Virus record (IMG/VR): IMGVR_UViG_3300025010_000028
Coordinates: 123,269 to 187,268 of that record
Direction: 5' to 3' (one strand)
DNA from: a virus
DNA: 64,000 nt
The notes beneath the pieces are model-generated. The model saw nothing but the letters and a program-made list of their open reading frames with translations, ran no database searches and had not been told where the DNA came from. Positions within the stretch are counted from its first letter, which is position 1, and the number at the start of each line of letters is the position of its first letter. Below are positions 17,937 to 26,613 of the stretch, in pieces. The translations under genes were made by a program, and so were the position numbers.

Positions 17937-18343
17937 AATTAATTTGTTCCCTTGTACAGTAATGTACATTGAATAACCTGGTGAACCATCAATAGATGGG
18001 TGTCAGATATAATATCTGGCTAACGGTAAAAGTTAAATAAGTACTAGTTATATAGTAACGAATACACTTTCTAAGAGAGCCTACGGTCCTGAAATATGGA
18101 TAGCAGGTAATACCGTCGTAAGCTCTAATATTTTTAAAAATATTAGAGAAACGCTAACGACTATCGAAAGCTATACACATCTTTTCTGATGTTGAAAATA
18201 AGGTATCATTGATACACGAAGCGAGTAGAGTAGGGGTAATAAGGGTGAAAATCCCGATCCGAAGTGCCAGGGTACCTATATAAAAAATAGGTATATGATA
18301 TAGTCTAACCCGTTTGAAATACCTCAAAAGAGGCGGTACAGTG
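17937..18343 (+). ncRNA. Group I intron 2 (family B), in nrdD
   Basis: 407 bases, no ORF. P1: exon end GAAU pairs with GUUC (17946-17949) with U-G at the splice site. The core shares TAAGAGAGCCTACGGTCCTG and ATATGGATAGCAGG with the RNA polymerase intron at 24820, and has ATGATATAGTCTAACC near the 3' end. The last base is omega G 18343, after which GAT ATG CAC resumes the reductase frame. Confidence 0.9.
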
Positions 18344-19729
18344 GATATGCACGGTGGTCAATCATTTGCTTTCTTTGATAAGGATATGGCTGAATTTTTT
18401 GTTGATGCTAATGATAACGAGGCTTATCAAGCATGTGAAGCTCTTATTTATAATTTAAATAGTATGCATTCTAGAGCTGGAGCTCAGGTACCTTTCAGTA
18501 GTTTAAATATTGGTACTGATATGAGTGACGCAGGAAGAAAAGTGACAAAAAATATTTTACTTGCATATAAAGCCGGTTTAGGTAAGGGAGAAAATCCAAT
18601 TTTTCCAAATATTATTTTTAAAGTTAAAGATGGTGTTAATGTAGAACCAGGAGATCCAAATTATGATTTATTTAAATTAGCTTGTGAAATAGCTGGTACT
18701 AAATTAAATCCAACTTTTTCATTTATGGACTCTAGTTTTAATAAGCAATACACAGGTGATGCTGAAGTAGCTTATATGGGTTGTAGAACTAGGGTTATTG
18801 GTAATATTAATGGACCTGAAACTACAGATAAGAGAGGTAACTTATCATTTACAACATTAAATTTACCTAGACTTGCAATAAAAGCAAAAGGTAGTATTGA
18901 AAAGTTTTTTACATTACTTGAAAGTAAATCAAATCTTATATTTGATCAACTTAATCATAGATATGACATACAGAAGAATCTACTTGTAAGAGATATGCCT
19001 TTTATTATGGGTCAAGGTTTATATCTAGATTCTAACAAATTAGATTATAATGATAAGATAGAAGAATCTATCAAACATGGATCTATGTCAATTGGATTTA
19101 TTGGTCTTGCAGAAGCATTAGTATCTTTAACTGGTAAACATCACGGAGAAGATACTGATGTATATGAACTTGGTTTAAGTATTATAAAATTAATGAGAAA
19201 ATTTTGTGATAATGAAACAATTAAAAGAAAACTTAACTTTGTTCTATTAGCAACACCAGCTGAAGGATTGTCAGGTCGATTTTTAAGACTTGATAAAAAA
19301 CAATTTGGAATCATTCCAGGGGTTACTGATAAAGATTATTATACTAATAGTTTTCATATACCAGTAGGATATAATATTGGTTGGTTCAGTAAAATTATGT
19401 TGGAAGGGTCTTTTCATAAGTATTGTAATGCCGGTCATATTACTTATATTGAGTCATCATCTCCCTTTCTTTATAATACTGAAGCTGTAATTAATATTAT
19501 TAAATATATGAAAGAGTGTGATGTTGGGTACGGTGGGATTAATTTCCCAGTTGATTTTTGCCGTTCATGTAATTATTCGGGAGTATATCCTAAGGAATGT
19601 CCAAGCTGTAGTTCTGAAGACATTAATAGAGTAAGAAGAATTACAGGATATTTAAGTACAATAAATATGTTTAATAGTGCTAAGAAATCAGAACTTAAAG
19701 ATAGAGGAACGCATATTGATGGAGTATAA
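18344..19729 (+). CDS. nrdD: Anaerobic ribonucleoside-triphosphate reductase, exon 2
   Basis: Catalytic barrel and C-terminus of NrdD. Seen: DMHGGQSFAFFDKD, VPFSSLNIG, AYMGCRTRV with the thiyl-radical-type Cys, a zinc site of two CxxC pairs (CRSCNYSG, CPSC), and RRITGYLS with the glycyl-radical Gly near the C-terminus. All key residues are intact, so the spliced enzyme should be functional once activated by a radical SAM activase. Confidence 0.92.
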   Translation, partial: DMHGGQSFAFFDKDMAEFFVDANDNEAYQACEALIYNLNSMHSRAGAQVPFSSLNIGTDMSDAGRKVTKNILLAYKAGLGKGENPIFPNIIFKVKDGVNVEPGDPNYDLFKLACEIAGTKLNPTFSFMDSSFNKQYTGDAEVAYMGCRTRVIGNINGPETTDKRGNLSFTTLNLPRLAIKAKGSIEKFFTLLESKSNLIFDQLNHRYDIQKNLLVRDMPFIMGQGLYLDSNKLDYNDKIEESIKHGSMSIGFIGLAEALVSLTGKHHGEDTDVYELGLSIIKLMRKFCDNETIKRKLNFVLLATPAEGLSGRFLRLDKKQFGIIPGVTDKDYYTNSFHIPVGYNIGWFSKIMLEGSFHKYCNAGHITYIESSSPFLYNTEAVINIIKYMKECDVGYGGINFPVDFCRSCNYSGVYPKECPSCSSEDINRVRRITGYLSTINMFNSAKKSELKDRGTHIDGV

Positions 19730-19744
19730 TCATAATAATTAAGA

Positions 19745-19782
19745 CAAAGATATATGATAATTAATTATCATATATCTTTTAA
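19745..19782 (+). terminator. Terminator after nrdD
   Basis: AAAGATATATGATAAT pairs with ATTATCATATATCTTT around a short loop, followed by T-rich sequence. Confidence 0.8.
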
Positions 19783-19784
19783 TT

Positions 19785-19796
19785 TATATATTATTA
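19785..19796 (+). promoter_or_regulatory. Candidate phage promoter motif TATATATTATTA
   Basis: Exact copy of the recurrent 12-mer right after the nrdD terminator, 34 bases before the next ATG. Confidence 0.5.
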
Positions 19797-19830
19797 ATAT
19801 GAAAATAAAATAAATAGGAGATAATGAAAA

Positions 19831-20283
19831 ATGAGATTAGAAAGAATGATTAAATTTATGGAACAACACTCATTTTATGGAGTAATGGGAGGAAATGGAA
19901 AATTTATTGAACAGTATTTATATGGGAAATGTCATATATTCGCCCAAGCTCTTCATTTAGAACTTGGTTATAATATAAAACTTTTATTTGATTTAGAAGC
20001 AGAATTTGTTAATGAACAAAATAAAGAAACCACATATAGTAAAGCCTTAGTACATGCTTATTGTATTAAACCTGACGGAACATGTATTGATATTTCAGGT
20101 AAAATAAATTGTGACACTATTGAGTTCGAATATGGTGATTGTAATTCACCTCAATATGAATTACATTTTGAAGAAGAAGATTTTTTAAATTCATTGAATA
20201 GTATTAATATACTTACACCAACTATTGATGAACTTAATAAAGTAAGAAATTTTATTAGGAGATATACAGAATTTTATAATTAA
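19831..20283 (+). CDS. Putative papain-like cysteine hydrolase
   Basis: 150 residues. A possible Cys-His-Asp triad appears in the usual order: GKCHIFAQALHLELG (Cys about residue 34), ALVHAYCI (His about 76) and CIDISGKI (Asp about 88). This order matches papain-like/transglutaminase-like folds with peptidase or amide-transfer activity. No signal peptide. A related layout is seen at 46543. First gene of a block preceded by a promoter-like motif. The enzymatic role is inferred from the motif only. Confidence 0.5.
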   Translation: MRLERMIKFMEQHSFYGVMGGNGKFIEQYLYGKCHIFAQALHLELGYNIKLLFDLEAEFVNEQNKETTYSKALVHAYCIKPDGTCIDISGKINCDTIEFEYGDCNSPQYELHFEEEDFLNSLNSINILTPTIDELNKVRNFIRRYTEFYN

Positions 20284-20299
20284 TCTAGGAGGTTTTATT

Positions 20300-20755
20300 A
20301 TGTTAAATATAGAAATAGAAAATAACTTTCAAAGTAATAATGAAAATAGTAAATTATGTTTTGAATGTGGTGGTAAATGTTGTAAAAATTTAGGATGTCA
20401 CTTTTCACCTAAAGATTTCGAAGATATAGATTTTGAAACTTTAAAGGATTTAATTGAAAAAGACTATATATCAATTGATTGGTGGGACGGTGATATTTTT
20501 GATAAGGATAGAGACCGTACATTATATCTTAGAATAAGAAATAAAAATGCACCTATTGTCGATCCCTCTTGGGGTGGTGTGTGTATGTTATTAACAGAAC
20601 AAGGTTGTAGTTTACCATTTAATGAACGTCCGATGGGTGGAAGAGGTTTAATTCCAAGTATAGGGGAGTGTATAGTGGGATACTCAAAAGAAGATTGCTG
20701 TAAGGATTGGTATATTTATCAAGAACTATTAGAAAAATTAGTTAAATTATTTTAA
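20300..20755 (+). CDS. Cysteine-rich YkgJ-like metal-binding protein
   Basis: 151 residues with CFECGGKCCKNLGCHFS at residues 20-36 and two later cysteine sites, GGVCML...GCSLPFNERP and ECIVGYSKEDCC. This CxxCGGxCC plus GCxLxxxxRP layout resembles YkgJ-type putative zinc or iron-sulfur-binding proteins. Function in phages is unknown. Seventeen bases after the papain-like gene, so probably co-transcribed. Confidence 0.65.
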   Translation: MLNIEIENNFQSNNENSKLCFECGGKCCKNLGCHFSPKDFEDIDFETLKDLIEKDYISIDWWDGDIFDKDRDRTLYLRIRNKNAPIVDPSWGGVCMLLTEQGCSLPFNERPMGGRGLIPSIGECIVGYSKEDCCKDWYIYQELLEKLVKLF

Positions 20756-20760
20756 GTGAA

Positions 20761-20790
20761 AAAAATTATTAATTGGTATTAATAATTTTT
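20761..20790 (+). terminator. Weak AT-only hairpin
   Basis: AAAAATTATTAAT pairs with ATTAATAATTTTT, ending in T residues just before the ribosome site of the AAA+ gene; possibly an attenuating terminator. Confidence 0.45.
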
Positions 20791-20804
20791 AGGAGGTATA
20801 AATA

Positions 20805-22103
20805 ATGGATAAAACCATGGAATTAGCACTTGTTAACTTAGTTAATGAAGAATTGTTTGAACGTAGTGTTTATTTAGAAAAATATCAAAAGGTTGATTTT
20901 CAAGTACATAGTGAAGATATTATTAAAGATATCCTTCATGAATGTAAATTTAAAAATATAGGAAATGTTTATGATTACCCTGATATTCTCCCTCAACCAG
21001 AAATGATTAATGGTTATGAGTTATCATCTAATTTTAATATGTTTCAGCGTATTGCTATATCTAAAAAAATTAATTCTATTGTGTTATATACGGCTAATGG
21101 TTATTATTATATTCGATGCACTTTTTTAATTGACACTGAGTATTTAGAAACATTTTCAAAAAATGCAAAGATAATATTACAACGAGATACTAATACTAAT
21201 ATGTTTCGGGAAATTGATTTTAAATGTAGAAATAGAGAATATATTGAAATCTCTAATTCTTCTAATCATGAAAAGAGACCTGCTGATATTGTGAAGAAAA
21301 AAATTATTAAAGAAAAACTTATATTTACTGAAGATTCAACAATAACAGAAGTTATGAAAGATATTGATTTATTCTTTAAAGAGGAAACATATAATATGTA
21401 TAAAAAATTACAAATTACGTATAAGCGAGGGGTTATTTTATATGGTGAACCTGGTAATGGTAAAAGTGCTATGATACGGGAAATTATCAGGATATTACCT
21501 AGGATTTCTAAAATAGTAATAAACCCTAATATTAATGATATACCTAAAATTTTATCAATATTAATTAAATCACTAAATGGTAAAAAGGCTATTATTATAA
21601 TTGAAGATATTGATTCAATAATTAGTGGAAGAAATAGATCAGAATTTCTAAATATTTTAGATGGTATTGATGTTCAATCTGGAGTGTATATCATTGGTAC
21701 AACAAATTATCCTGATCATATTGATCCTGCCTTTATGAATAGATCTGGTCGTTTTGATCGCACATATAAAATTGATAACCCATCAGAAAATATACGCCGT
21801 GCATTTTTCCAAAATAGAAATATTGGAAAATTATTATCAGAATATAAAGTCTATAAAGATGATAATAAACCTGATAGTGATAATGCAGTTATAGAACTTT
21901 TTGTTAAATATAGTGATAATTTACCTATGGCTAATCTAAAAGAAATCATGACTGGTACCAAATATTTATTAGCATGTAATAATGATTTAACCATTGAAGA
22001 AGCGGTTGAAACAACATATAACATTCTAACTAAAAATAAAAATGAACATGTTAAAAGTTTTAATACTTATAAAGAAAAATTATTATTAAAAGAAATAATT
22101 TAA
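20805..22103 (+). CDS. AAA+ ATPase, BCS1/FtsH-like module
   Basis: 432 residues. Walker A is GEPGNGKS (from about residue 213), Walker B IIIIEDID, sensor GTTN, and the second region of homology MNRSGRFDR with arginine fingers. The N-terminal 190 residues are unrecognised and could select the substrate. Such ATPases remodel proteins or complexes. No protease domain or membrane segment is visible, so it probably acts as an unfoldase or assembly factor in the cytoplasm. Followed by four small unknown genes in the same direction. Confidence 0.8.
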   Translation: MDKTMELALVNLVNEELFERSVYLEKYQKVDFQVHSEDIIKDILHECKFKNIGNVYDYPDILPQPEMINGYELSSNFNMFQRIAISKKINSIVLYTANGYYYIRCTFLIDTEYLETFSKNAKIILQRDTNTNMFREIDFKCRNREYIEISNSSNHEKRPADIVKKKIIKEKLIFTEDSTITEVMKDIDLFFKEETYNMYKKLQITYKRGVILYGEPGNGKSAMIREIIRILPRISKIVINPNINDIPKILSILIKSLNGKKAIIIIEDIDSIISGRNRSEFLNILDGIDVQSGVYIIGTTNYPDHIDPAFMNRSGRFDRTYKIDNPSENIRRAFFQNRNIGKLLSEYKVYKDDNKPDSDNAVIELFVKYSDNLPMANLKEIMTGTKYLLACNNDLTIEEAVETTYNILTKNKNEHVKSFNTYKEKLLLKEII

Positions 22104-22125
22104 AAAAATAAAGGAGAGTGAACTT

Positions 22126-22395
22126 ATGCCTGTTTTTATAAGAGAGGGTAGTAAGACAAAGTATGCCTTTAATATTGGAGATTATATTCAATATATTGAT
22201 GGTATATATCATATAAAGCGTATAATTATATTTAATAAGATTAACGATAATGTTTTATTACTAAATCCTGATAATATGAAGGTTGAGAGTTCTTTTGACA
22301 GTATGCCTAAATTAAATGAATTTTTAAATAAACAGGTTATACTTGATTATGTTCCTTCACAGGATATAAGAATAATAGCTGGAAACGAAAAATAA
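22126..22395 (+). CDS. Hypothetical protein
   Basis: 89 residues after AAAGGAGAG. Beta-rich look (YAFNIGDYIQYIDGIYHIKRI), resembling a small barrel, but no family is recognised. Part of the run behind the AAA+ ATPase. Confidence 0.6.
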   Translation: MPVFIREGSKTKYAFNIGDYIQYIDGIYHIKRIIIFNKINDNVLLLNPDNMKVESSFDSMPKLNEFLNKQVILDYVPSQDIRIIAGNEK

Positions 22396-22418
22396 ATTAA
22401 AAGGGGGTATGTTATAAA

Positions 22419-22820
22419 ATGCATGTTAATGATAAAGCTGATAAAGATTTAATTGAACAACAAATAAATAATGCTTTAGATAAAGGCTGGGAACTAATTG
22501 AAAAAATATTTGGTAATGTTCCTACACCAGATTTAGAATTAACTGAAATTGAAAATAAACTTTTTAAAGATGTTACAAAAGAACAACTTATTCGTAGTAG
22601 ACAACATTTTCACGATCATAATACTAGACTTAGTAATGAATTATTTAGAGCTAATAATAGAATAAAAAATTTGTCAATTTGGATAAAAAATGAAATAGAA
22701 ATATTAATAGTTTTATATGAATCGGAAAAAGAAAATCATATGAAAGAAATTTATATGATTCAAAGAATAATGTTAGAACGCTCATTAATGGAATTAGAAA
22801 ATAGGAAAAACGAAGTATAA
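22419..22820 (+). CDS. Hypothetical helical protein
   Basis: 133 residues, strongly helical and charged, with likely coiled-coil segments (residues 45-130, ending LERSLMELENRKNEV). AAGGGGG ribosome site. Possibly an adaptor or small virion-associated protein; no family recognised. Confidence 0.6.
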   Translation: MHVNDKADKDLIEQQINNALDKGWELIEKIFGNVPTPDLELTEIENKLFKDVTKEQLIRSRQHFHDHNTRLSNELFRANNRIKNLSIWIKNEIEILIVLYESEKENHMKEIYMIQRIMLERSLMELENRKNEV

Positions 22821-22843
22821 ACTATTTTCTAAATGGAGGGTAT

Positions 22844-23068
22844 ATGATAGGTTTTGAGTTATTTATAGATGTTCATGATGTATCAAATAAATATGTTGAT
22901 ACTACTAAAACAACTACTAGATTGGTATTAAAAAATCCTATTGGTCATGAAACTGTAATAGCTTTTGTTCATTCAAATAATACTATTGAAGAAGTTTTAC
23001 AAAATAAAAAAGAATATGAAAAGCTATTATTAACTACAATTAAAGAGAATATGAACTGGAAAGAATAA
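22844..23068 (+). CDS. Hypothetical protein
   Basis: 74 residues, ATG behind GGAGGG. Contains a beta-like segment (TRLVLKNPIGHETVIAFVH) and a helical acidic end. Unrecognised. Confidence 0.55.
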   Translation: MIGFELFIDVHDVSNKYVDTTKTTTRLVLKNPIGHETVIAFVHSNNTIEEVLQNKKEYEKLLLTTIKENMNWKE

Positions 23069-23093
23069 ATAAAAATGGGGTGATGTTGAAAAA

Positions 23094-23453
23094 ATGGGTG
23101 AGAATAAAAAATTAATTTTAGAAATAAATAATACCACTGACTTTAATGTATTTTTAAAAAATGTTAATGAATTAAATGAAAATATATTAAAAGAAATTAT
23201 GAAAAAAACTGAGGTATTTGTAACTCCAGCTGGTGTAAAAAATAAAGAAATTTGTAAGAGAAATGTTAAAGAACAAATTTTAGAAATCCTTGATTATAAC
23301 TATAAAGAAGATAAGTGTGAGATTATGAAAGGTTTTAAAGAGGAAATAGAAAAAACTGGTGTTAATGATTTTTATGAACATCATTTTCATATATTATTGG
23401 TAATGGTAAAAGATATATTTAAATTGTTAAAAACTCCTTTTAAAATTCAATAA
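23094..23453 (+). CDS. Hypothetical helical protein
   Basis: 119 residues, mostly helical, with a histidine-rich spot (YEHHFHILLVMVKDIF) near the C-terminus. Unrecognised; last gene of the AAA+ block before a strong terminator. Confidence 0.55.
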   Translation: MGENKKLILEINNTTDFNVFLKNVNELNENILKEIMKKTEVFVTPAGVKNKEICKRNVKEQILEILDYNYKEDKCEIMKGFKEEIEKTGVNDFYEHHFHILLVMVKDIFKLLKTPFKIQ

Positions 23454-23460
23454 TTTTATT

Positions 23461-23503
23461 ATTGTTTATCAGAATATAATTTTCTGATAAACAATATTTT
23501 TTT
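23461..23503 (+). terminator. Rho-independent terminator
   Basis: ATTGTTTATCAGAA pairs with TTCTGATAAACAAT (23482-23495), followed by a long T run. Confidence 0.9.
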
Positions 23504-23508
23504 TATAC

Positions 23509-23520
23509 ATATATTATATT
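23509..23520 (+). promoter_or_regulatory. Candidate promoter motif variant ATATATTATATT
   Basis: Variant of the recurrent motif, between the terminator and the RNA polymerase gene, 63 bases before its TTG start. Confidence 0.4.
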
Positions 23521-23583
23521 TTAGTAGAGATTTAAAAGTCTAAGAACTTTTAAATAAGATAATTAAATGGAGGTGTATTATAT

Positions 23584-24819
23584 TTGAAACATGATGAAGT
23601 TAGACTAGTAAAATTAAATTGGGATGAGGAGTGTGAAAAGGATTTTATTATAGGAAAAGGTTTTGAAATAAAAGAACCTGCTTTTAAAGGTAAGCAGAAG
23701 AAATCTAAATATGGTATCCAATCACCTTTATTTGCTACAGATTTTGAAGATGATGATGCATTTGCTGAAAGATATACTTGTGAATGTGGTGAGTTAAAAG
23801 GTAGATTATATGATGAAGAAGAATGTTCTATATGTGGTACAATAGTTAAATTTAAAGATGTTGATTTAAAGATTACTGGTTGGATTAAATTAGGTGAGTA
23901 TTTTATAATACATCCAATATTTTACAGGATGTTAAAATCAATAATTGGAGAAAAGGGTTTCCTTGAAATTATTGAATATGATAAAGAATTTACTAAGGAC
24001 GGTCATATAATTAATAAACAAGGTAAAACTCCATTTAAAGGTATTGGTATTATGGAGTTCAAAGAAAGATTTGATGAAATAATGGATTATTATAGAGCCA
24101 AAAAGAAGAATAAGATTGAAATGATTGAAGAATTATATAAAGAGAAGGATAAAGTATTTGCTTCATGTATTCCAGTTTATTCATCTGTATTGAGACCCTC
24201 TCAATTTAAAGGAGAATCATTTTTCTATAATTCTATGGATAAGAAATATAATCCAATAGTTTCTTTAAGCAATCTATTAAAAGATAGAGACTTAATAGAA
24301 ACTAGAAAGAATAAAGACTGGGGGGATATAGATGAGAATAAAATTCTTAGTATAATTCAAAAGAAATTAATTGAATTATGTTATTTAATATTTAAACAGA
24401 TAGATCAAAGAAAAGGTCATATCAAATGGGAGATTCTCGGTGGTAAAATTAATTTTTCAGCCCGCTGCGTTGTAATACCTGATCCTGTTTTAAAAGCAAA
24501 TGAAATTAAATTAGGTTATTTGGCATTTTTAGAATTGTATAAATATGAGATAATAACTCATGTTTCTAGAATAAATGATATTTCTGAGAATGAAGCATAT
24601 GAATATTGGTATAAAGGTACCATTGTTTATAATAATAAAATATATGAAATAATGAAATATTTATTAAAGAAGTGGGAACCAAAAGTTCTTATCAATAGAA
24701 ACCCTACAATTAATTATGGATCTATGCTTTTAATGAAAATAGTTGATATTAAGAATGATAATACAGATCAATATACAATGAGTTTACCTATACAAATATT
24801 AAAGGTTTTAAATGCGGAT
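23584..24819 (+). CDS. RNA polymerase beta' subunit, N-terminal fragment, exon 1
   Basis: Joined 23584-24819 + 25899-26078 the gene encodes 471 residues of the beta' N-terminal half. TTG 23584 follows GGAGGTG. Seen in order: the zinc finger (CECGELKGRLYDEEECSICG, about residues 64-83), KINFSARCVVIPDPVLK (counterpart of the GKRVDYSGRSVIVVGP region) and LINRNPTINYGSMLLMK (counterpart of LLNRAPTLHRLG). The exon ends with AAT GCG GAT, so splicing joins NAD to FDGD and recreates the Mg2+-binding NADFDGD motif of the active site. A split beta' chain indicates a phiKZ/AR9-like transcription system; no beta subunit was found here. Confidence 0.92.
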
Positions 24820-25898
24820 CAATCTACCATCAAGGTCCGGCGTATCAGTAATGATATAGCGAGTTCTATGTGAACGCTTAACAAGCGGTGTGAGTAATAT
24901 TTTATTATTACTTGCTAACGGTATCAGTTAAATAAGATTACTTGTATGACAATTACAAGTCTTGTCTATATGACATGTCCATAAGCGAAAACACTGACTA
25001 AGAGAACCTACGGTCCTGAAATATGGATAGCAGGCAATACCGTGCCAAACTCCACTAGTTTATAAGGAAAAATAAGGAGGTGAAAATAAATATATGATAA
25101 TCAACATAAAACCTTACGGGTTTATATATGTTCTAACAAATAAAAACAATGGTAAAAAATATATCGGTCAAACTAAAAATATAATACGTAGAATTAATGA
25201 ATATAAAACACGTAAAGTTTTTTCTAATAAAAAATATAATTACACAATTATGAGAATTATTAATAAAATAGGTTTTCATAATTTTAGTTTTGAAGTAATA
25301 GATGATGCTTTTTCTAAAAAAGAATTATCCAGAAAGGAAAAATATTATATACTGTATTTTAATACAACAAATCCTGAATTTGGATATAATTCCCGCTTGG
25401 GTGATTTAAAAGGTTGTTTAAATCAAACGACCAAAGAATTAATGTCAAAATCTCATAAAGGTCTTAAAGAAACAGGTATTACAAAAAAGAAAAAATCAAA
25501 AAGGGTTATAGTATTTAGAGATAATAATTGTTATATTTGTGATAGTGGAAAATTATTTGGTAATTTTATTGGTAAGGGTAGAGATATAATTAGTCATTTT
25601 ATTTTAAATGGTTATCGTGTTTGTGGATGGTATGTTTTTAGATTAGATGATAACATTGATAGAAGTTATTTATATGAGAATCTTATGGATAAAAATTATA
25701 TTAAATTATATAAACTAGTGGAGATGGGTCTAGAGACTATTGAAAGCTTATATCAAGTAAAATATATTGAATATAAGTGAGTAAAGTACTGATCAGTTTG
25801 TGGGCTGGTTGGGAAGCACATAGCTCCTACAATAGTAGGATGAAGATATAGTCCATTCTGTATGAAAATACAGTTTATGTTTTATATAAAACATAATG
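24820..25898 (+). ncRNA. Group I intron 3 (family B) with GIY-YIG endonuclease gene
   Basis: 1079 bases. P1: exon end CGGAU pairs with GUCCG (24835-24839) with U-G at the splice site. The core has GCTAACGGTA, TAAGAGAACCTACGGTCCTG and ATATGGATAGCAGG, shared with the nrdD intron, and GATGAAGATATAGTCC near the 3' end. The omega G is 25898. The endonuclease gene lies in a peripheral loop, leaving the catalytic core intact. It splits the NADFDGD codons exactly after the first Asp pair (NAD|FDGD). Confidence 0.93.
25094..25780 (+). CDS. GIY-YIG homing endonuclease, intron-encoded
   Basis: 228 residues. GFIYVLTN and KKYIGQTKN form the GIY-YIG pair at residues 9-28 (GFI-YIG variant), and a conserved Glu lies in SRKEKYYI. 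A NUMOD3-type DNA-binding stretch is suggested by MSKSHKGLKET, and the C-terminal third probably contacts the target site. The expected role is to cut intron-free copies of the polymerase gene to promote intron homing. GGAGGTGA lies 12 bases upstream of the ATG. It is the only endonuclease gene inside the five introns. Confidence 0.9.
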   Translation: MIINIKPYGFIYVLTNKNNGKKYIGQTKNIIRRINEYKTRKVFSNKKYNYTIMRIINKIGFHNFSFEVIDDAFSKKELSRKEKYYILYFNTTNPEFGYNSRLGDLKGCLNQTTKELMSKSHKGLKETGITKKKKSKRVIVFRDNNCYICDSGKLFGNFIGKGRDIISHFILNGYRVCGWYVFRLDDNIDRSYLYENLMDKNYIKLYKLVEMGLETIESLYQVKYIEYK

Positions 25899-26078
25899 TT
25901 TGACGGAGATATTCTAAATATCATATCCTTGAAGTCTAAAAAACATATAAAAGCCTTTAATAAGACCTTTAACCCAGTGACCTCCATGTTTATTTCTAGA
26001 AATGATGGTTTATTTAATGATGATTTTAATCTATTAAAAGACCAGATCATTGGTCTATATGAATTTAACAATATTTAA
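25899..26078 (+). CDS. RNA polymerase beta' subunit, N-terminal fragment, exon 2
   Basis: 59 residues starting FDGDILNI, the catalytic-Asp segment, then ISRNDGLFNDD and DQIIGLYEF, which corresponds to the bacterial QDVVLGLYYMT segment. The protein ends there, the usual split point region of phage beta' fragments. The catalytic aspartates are intact after splicing. Confidence 0.9.
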   Translation, partial: FDGDILNIISLKSKKHIKAFNKTFNPVTSMFISRNDGLFNDDFNLLKDQIIGLYEFNNI

Positions 26079-26098
26079 AAAATAATAATTTAAAATAT

Positions 26099-26135
26099 CC
26101 TAATTATGTTATATTATTTATATAACATAATTAGG
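26099..26135. repeat. Perfect 15-bp inverted repeat
   Basis: CCTAATTATGTTATA (26099-26113) and its exact complement at 26121-26135, with a 7-base loop, lie between the polymerase gene and the next. No U-run follows; GGAGCG overlaps the 3' arm. Could be a terminator of an unusual kind, an RNA stabiliser or an operator. Confidence 0.6.
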
Positions 26136-26160
26136 AGCGTGAATAAAGGGAGGTAATTTT

Positions 26161-26514
26161 ATGATTAATGTTAAAGAATTAGTTGGAAAAATAATAGTAG
26201 AAATAAAACAGAATGGAAACGATGAATTATTTTTTTGTGAAAATGATGGTACCAAATATATAATGTATCATGCCCAAAAATGTTGTGAAACTGTTCTTAT
26301 TGAGGATATTATAGGAGACCTAAATAATTTAATTAATTCCCCTATAATAATGGCAGAGAAAATCACTAATAGAGATGATTGTAAACATGTAATTCATAGT
26401 TGTACATGGACCTTTTATAAATTTGCAACAATAAAAGGTTATGTTACTATTAGATGGTATGGTTATTCTAATGGTTATTATTCTGAATCAGTTGATTTTA
26501 TTGTTATACATTAA
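26161..26514 (+). CDS. DUF7448-like phage protein
   Basis: 117 residues. The pattern KYIMYHAQKCCETVLIED, IIGDLNNL and then TWTFYKFATIKGYVTIRWYG and NGYYSESVDF matches a widespread small phage family that I know as DUF7448, without established function. Paired cysteines (CC) are conserved in position. GGGAGG ribosome site. Stands alone between an inverted repeat and a promoter-like motif. Confidence 0.7.
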   Translation: MINVKELVGKIIVEIKQNGNDELFFCENDGTKYIMYHAQKCCETVLIEDIIGDLNNLINSPIIMAEKITNRDDCKHVIHSCTWTFYKFATIKGYVTIRWYGYSNGYYSESVDFIVIH

Positions 26515-26564
26515 AACTTTAAATTTAATAATATTTAAAAAATCGTATATTCTAATGTTATAAA

Positions 26565-26576
26565 TATATATTATTT
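26565..26576 (+). promoter_or_regulatory. Candidate promoter motif TATATATTATTT
   Basis: One-mismatch copy of the recurrent 12-mer, 37 bases before the probable start at 26614. Confidence 0.4.
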
Positions 26577-26613
26577 GCGTAATAAGTAAGAAAAATTTAA
26601 GGGGGAGAATGAA

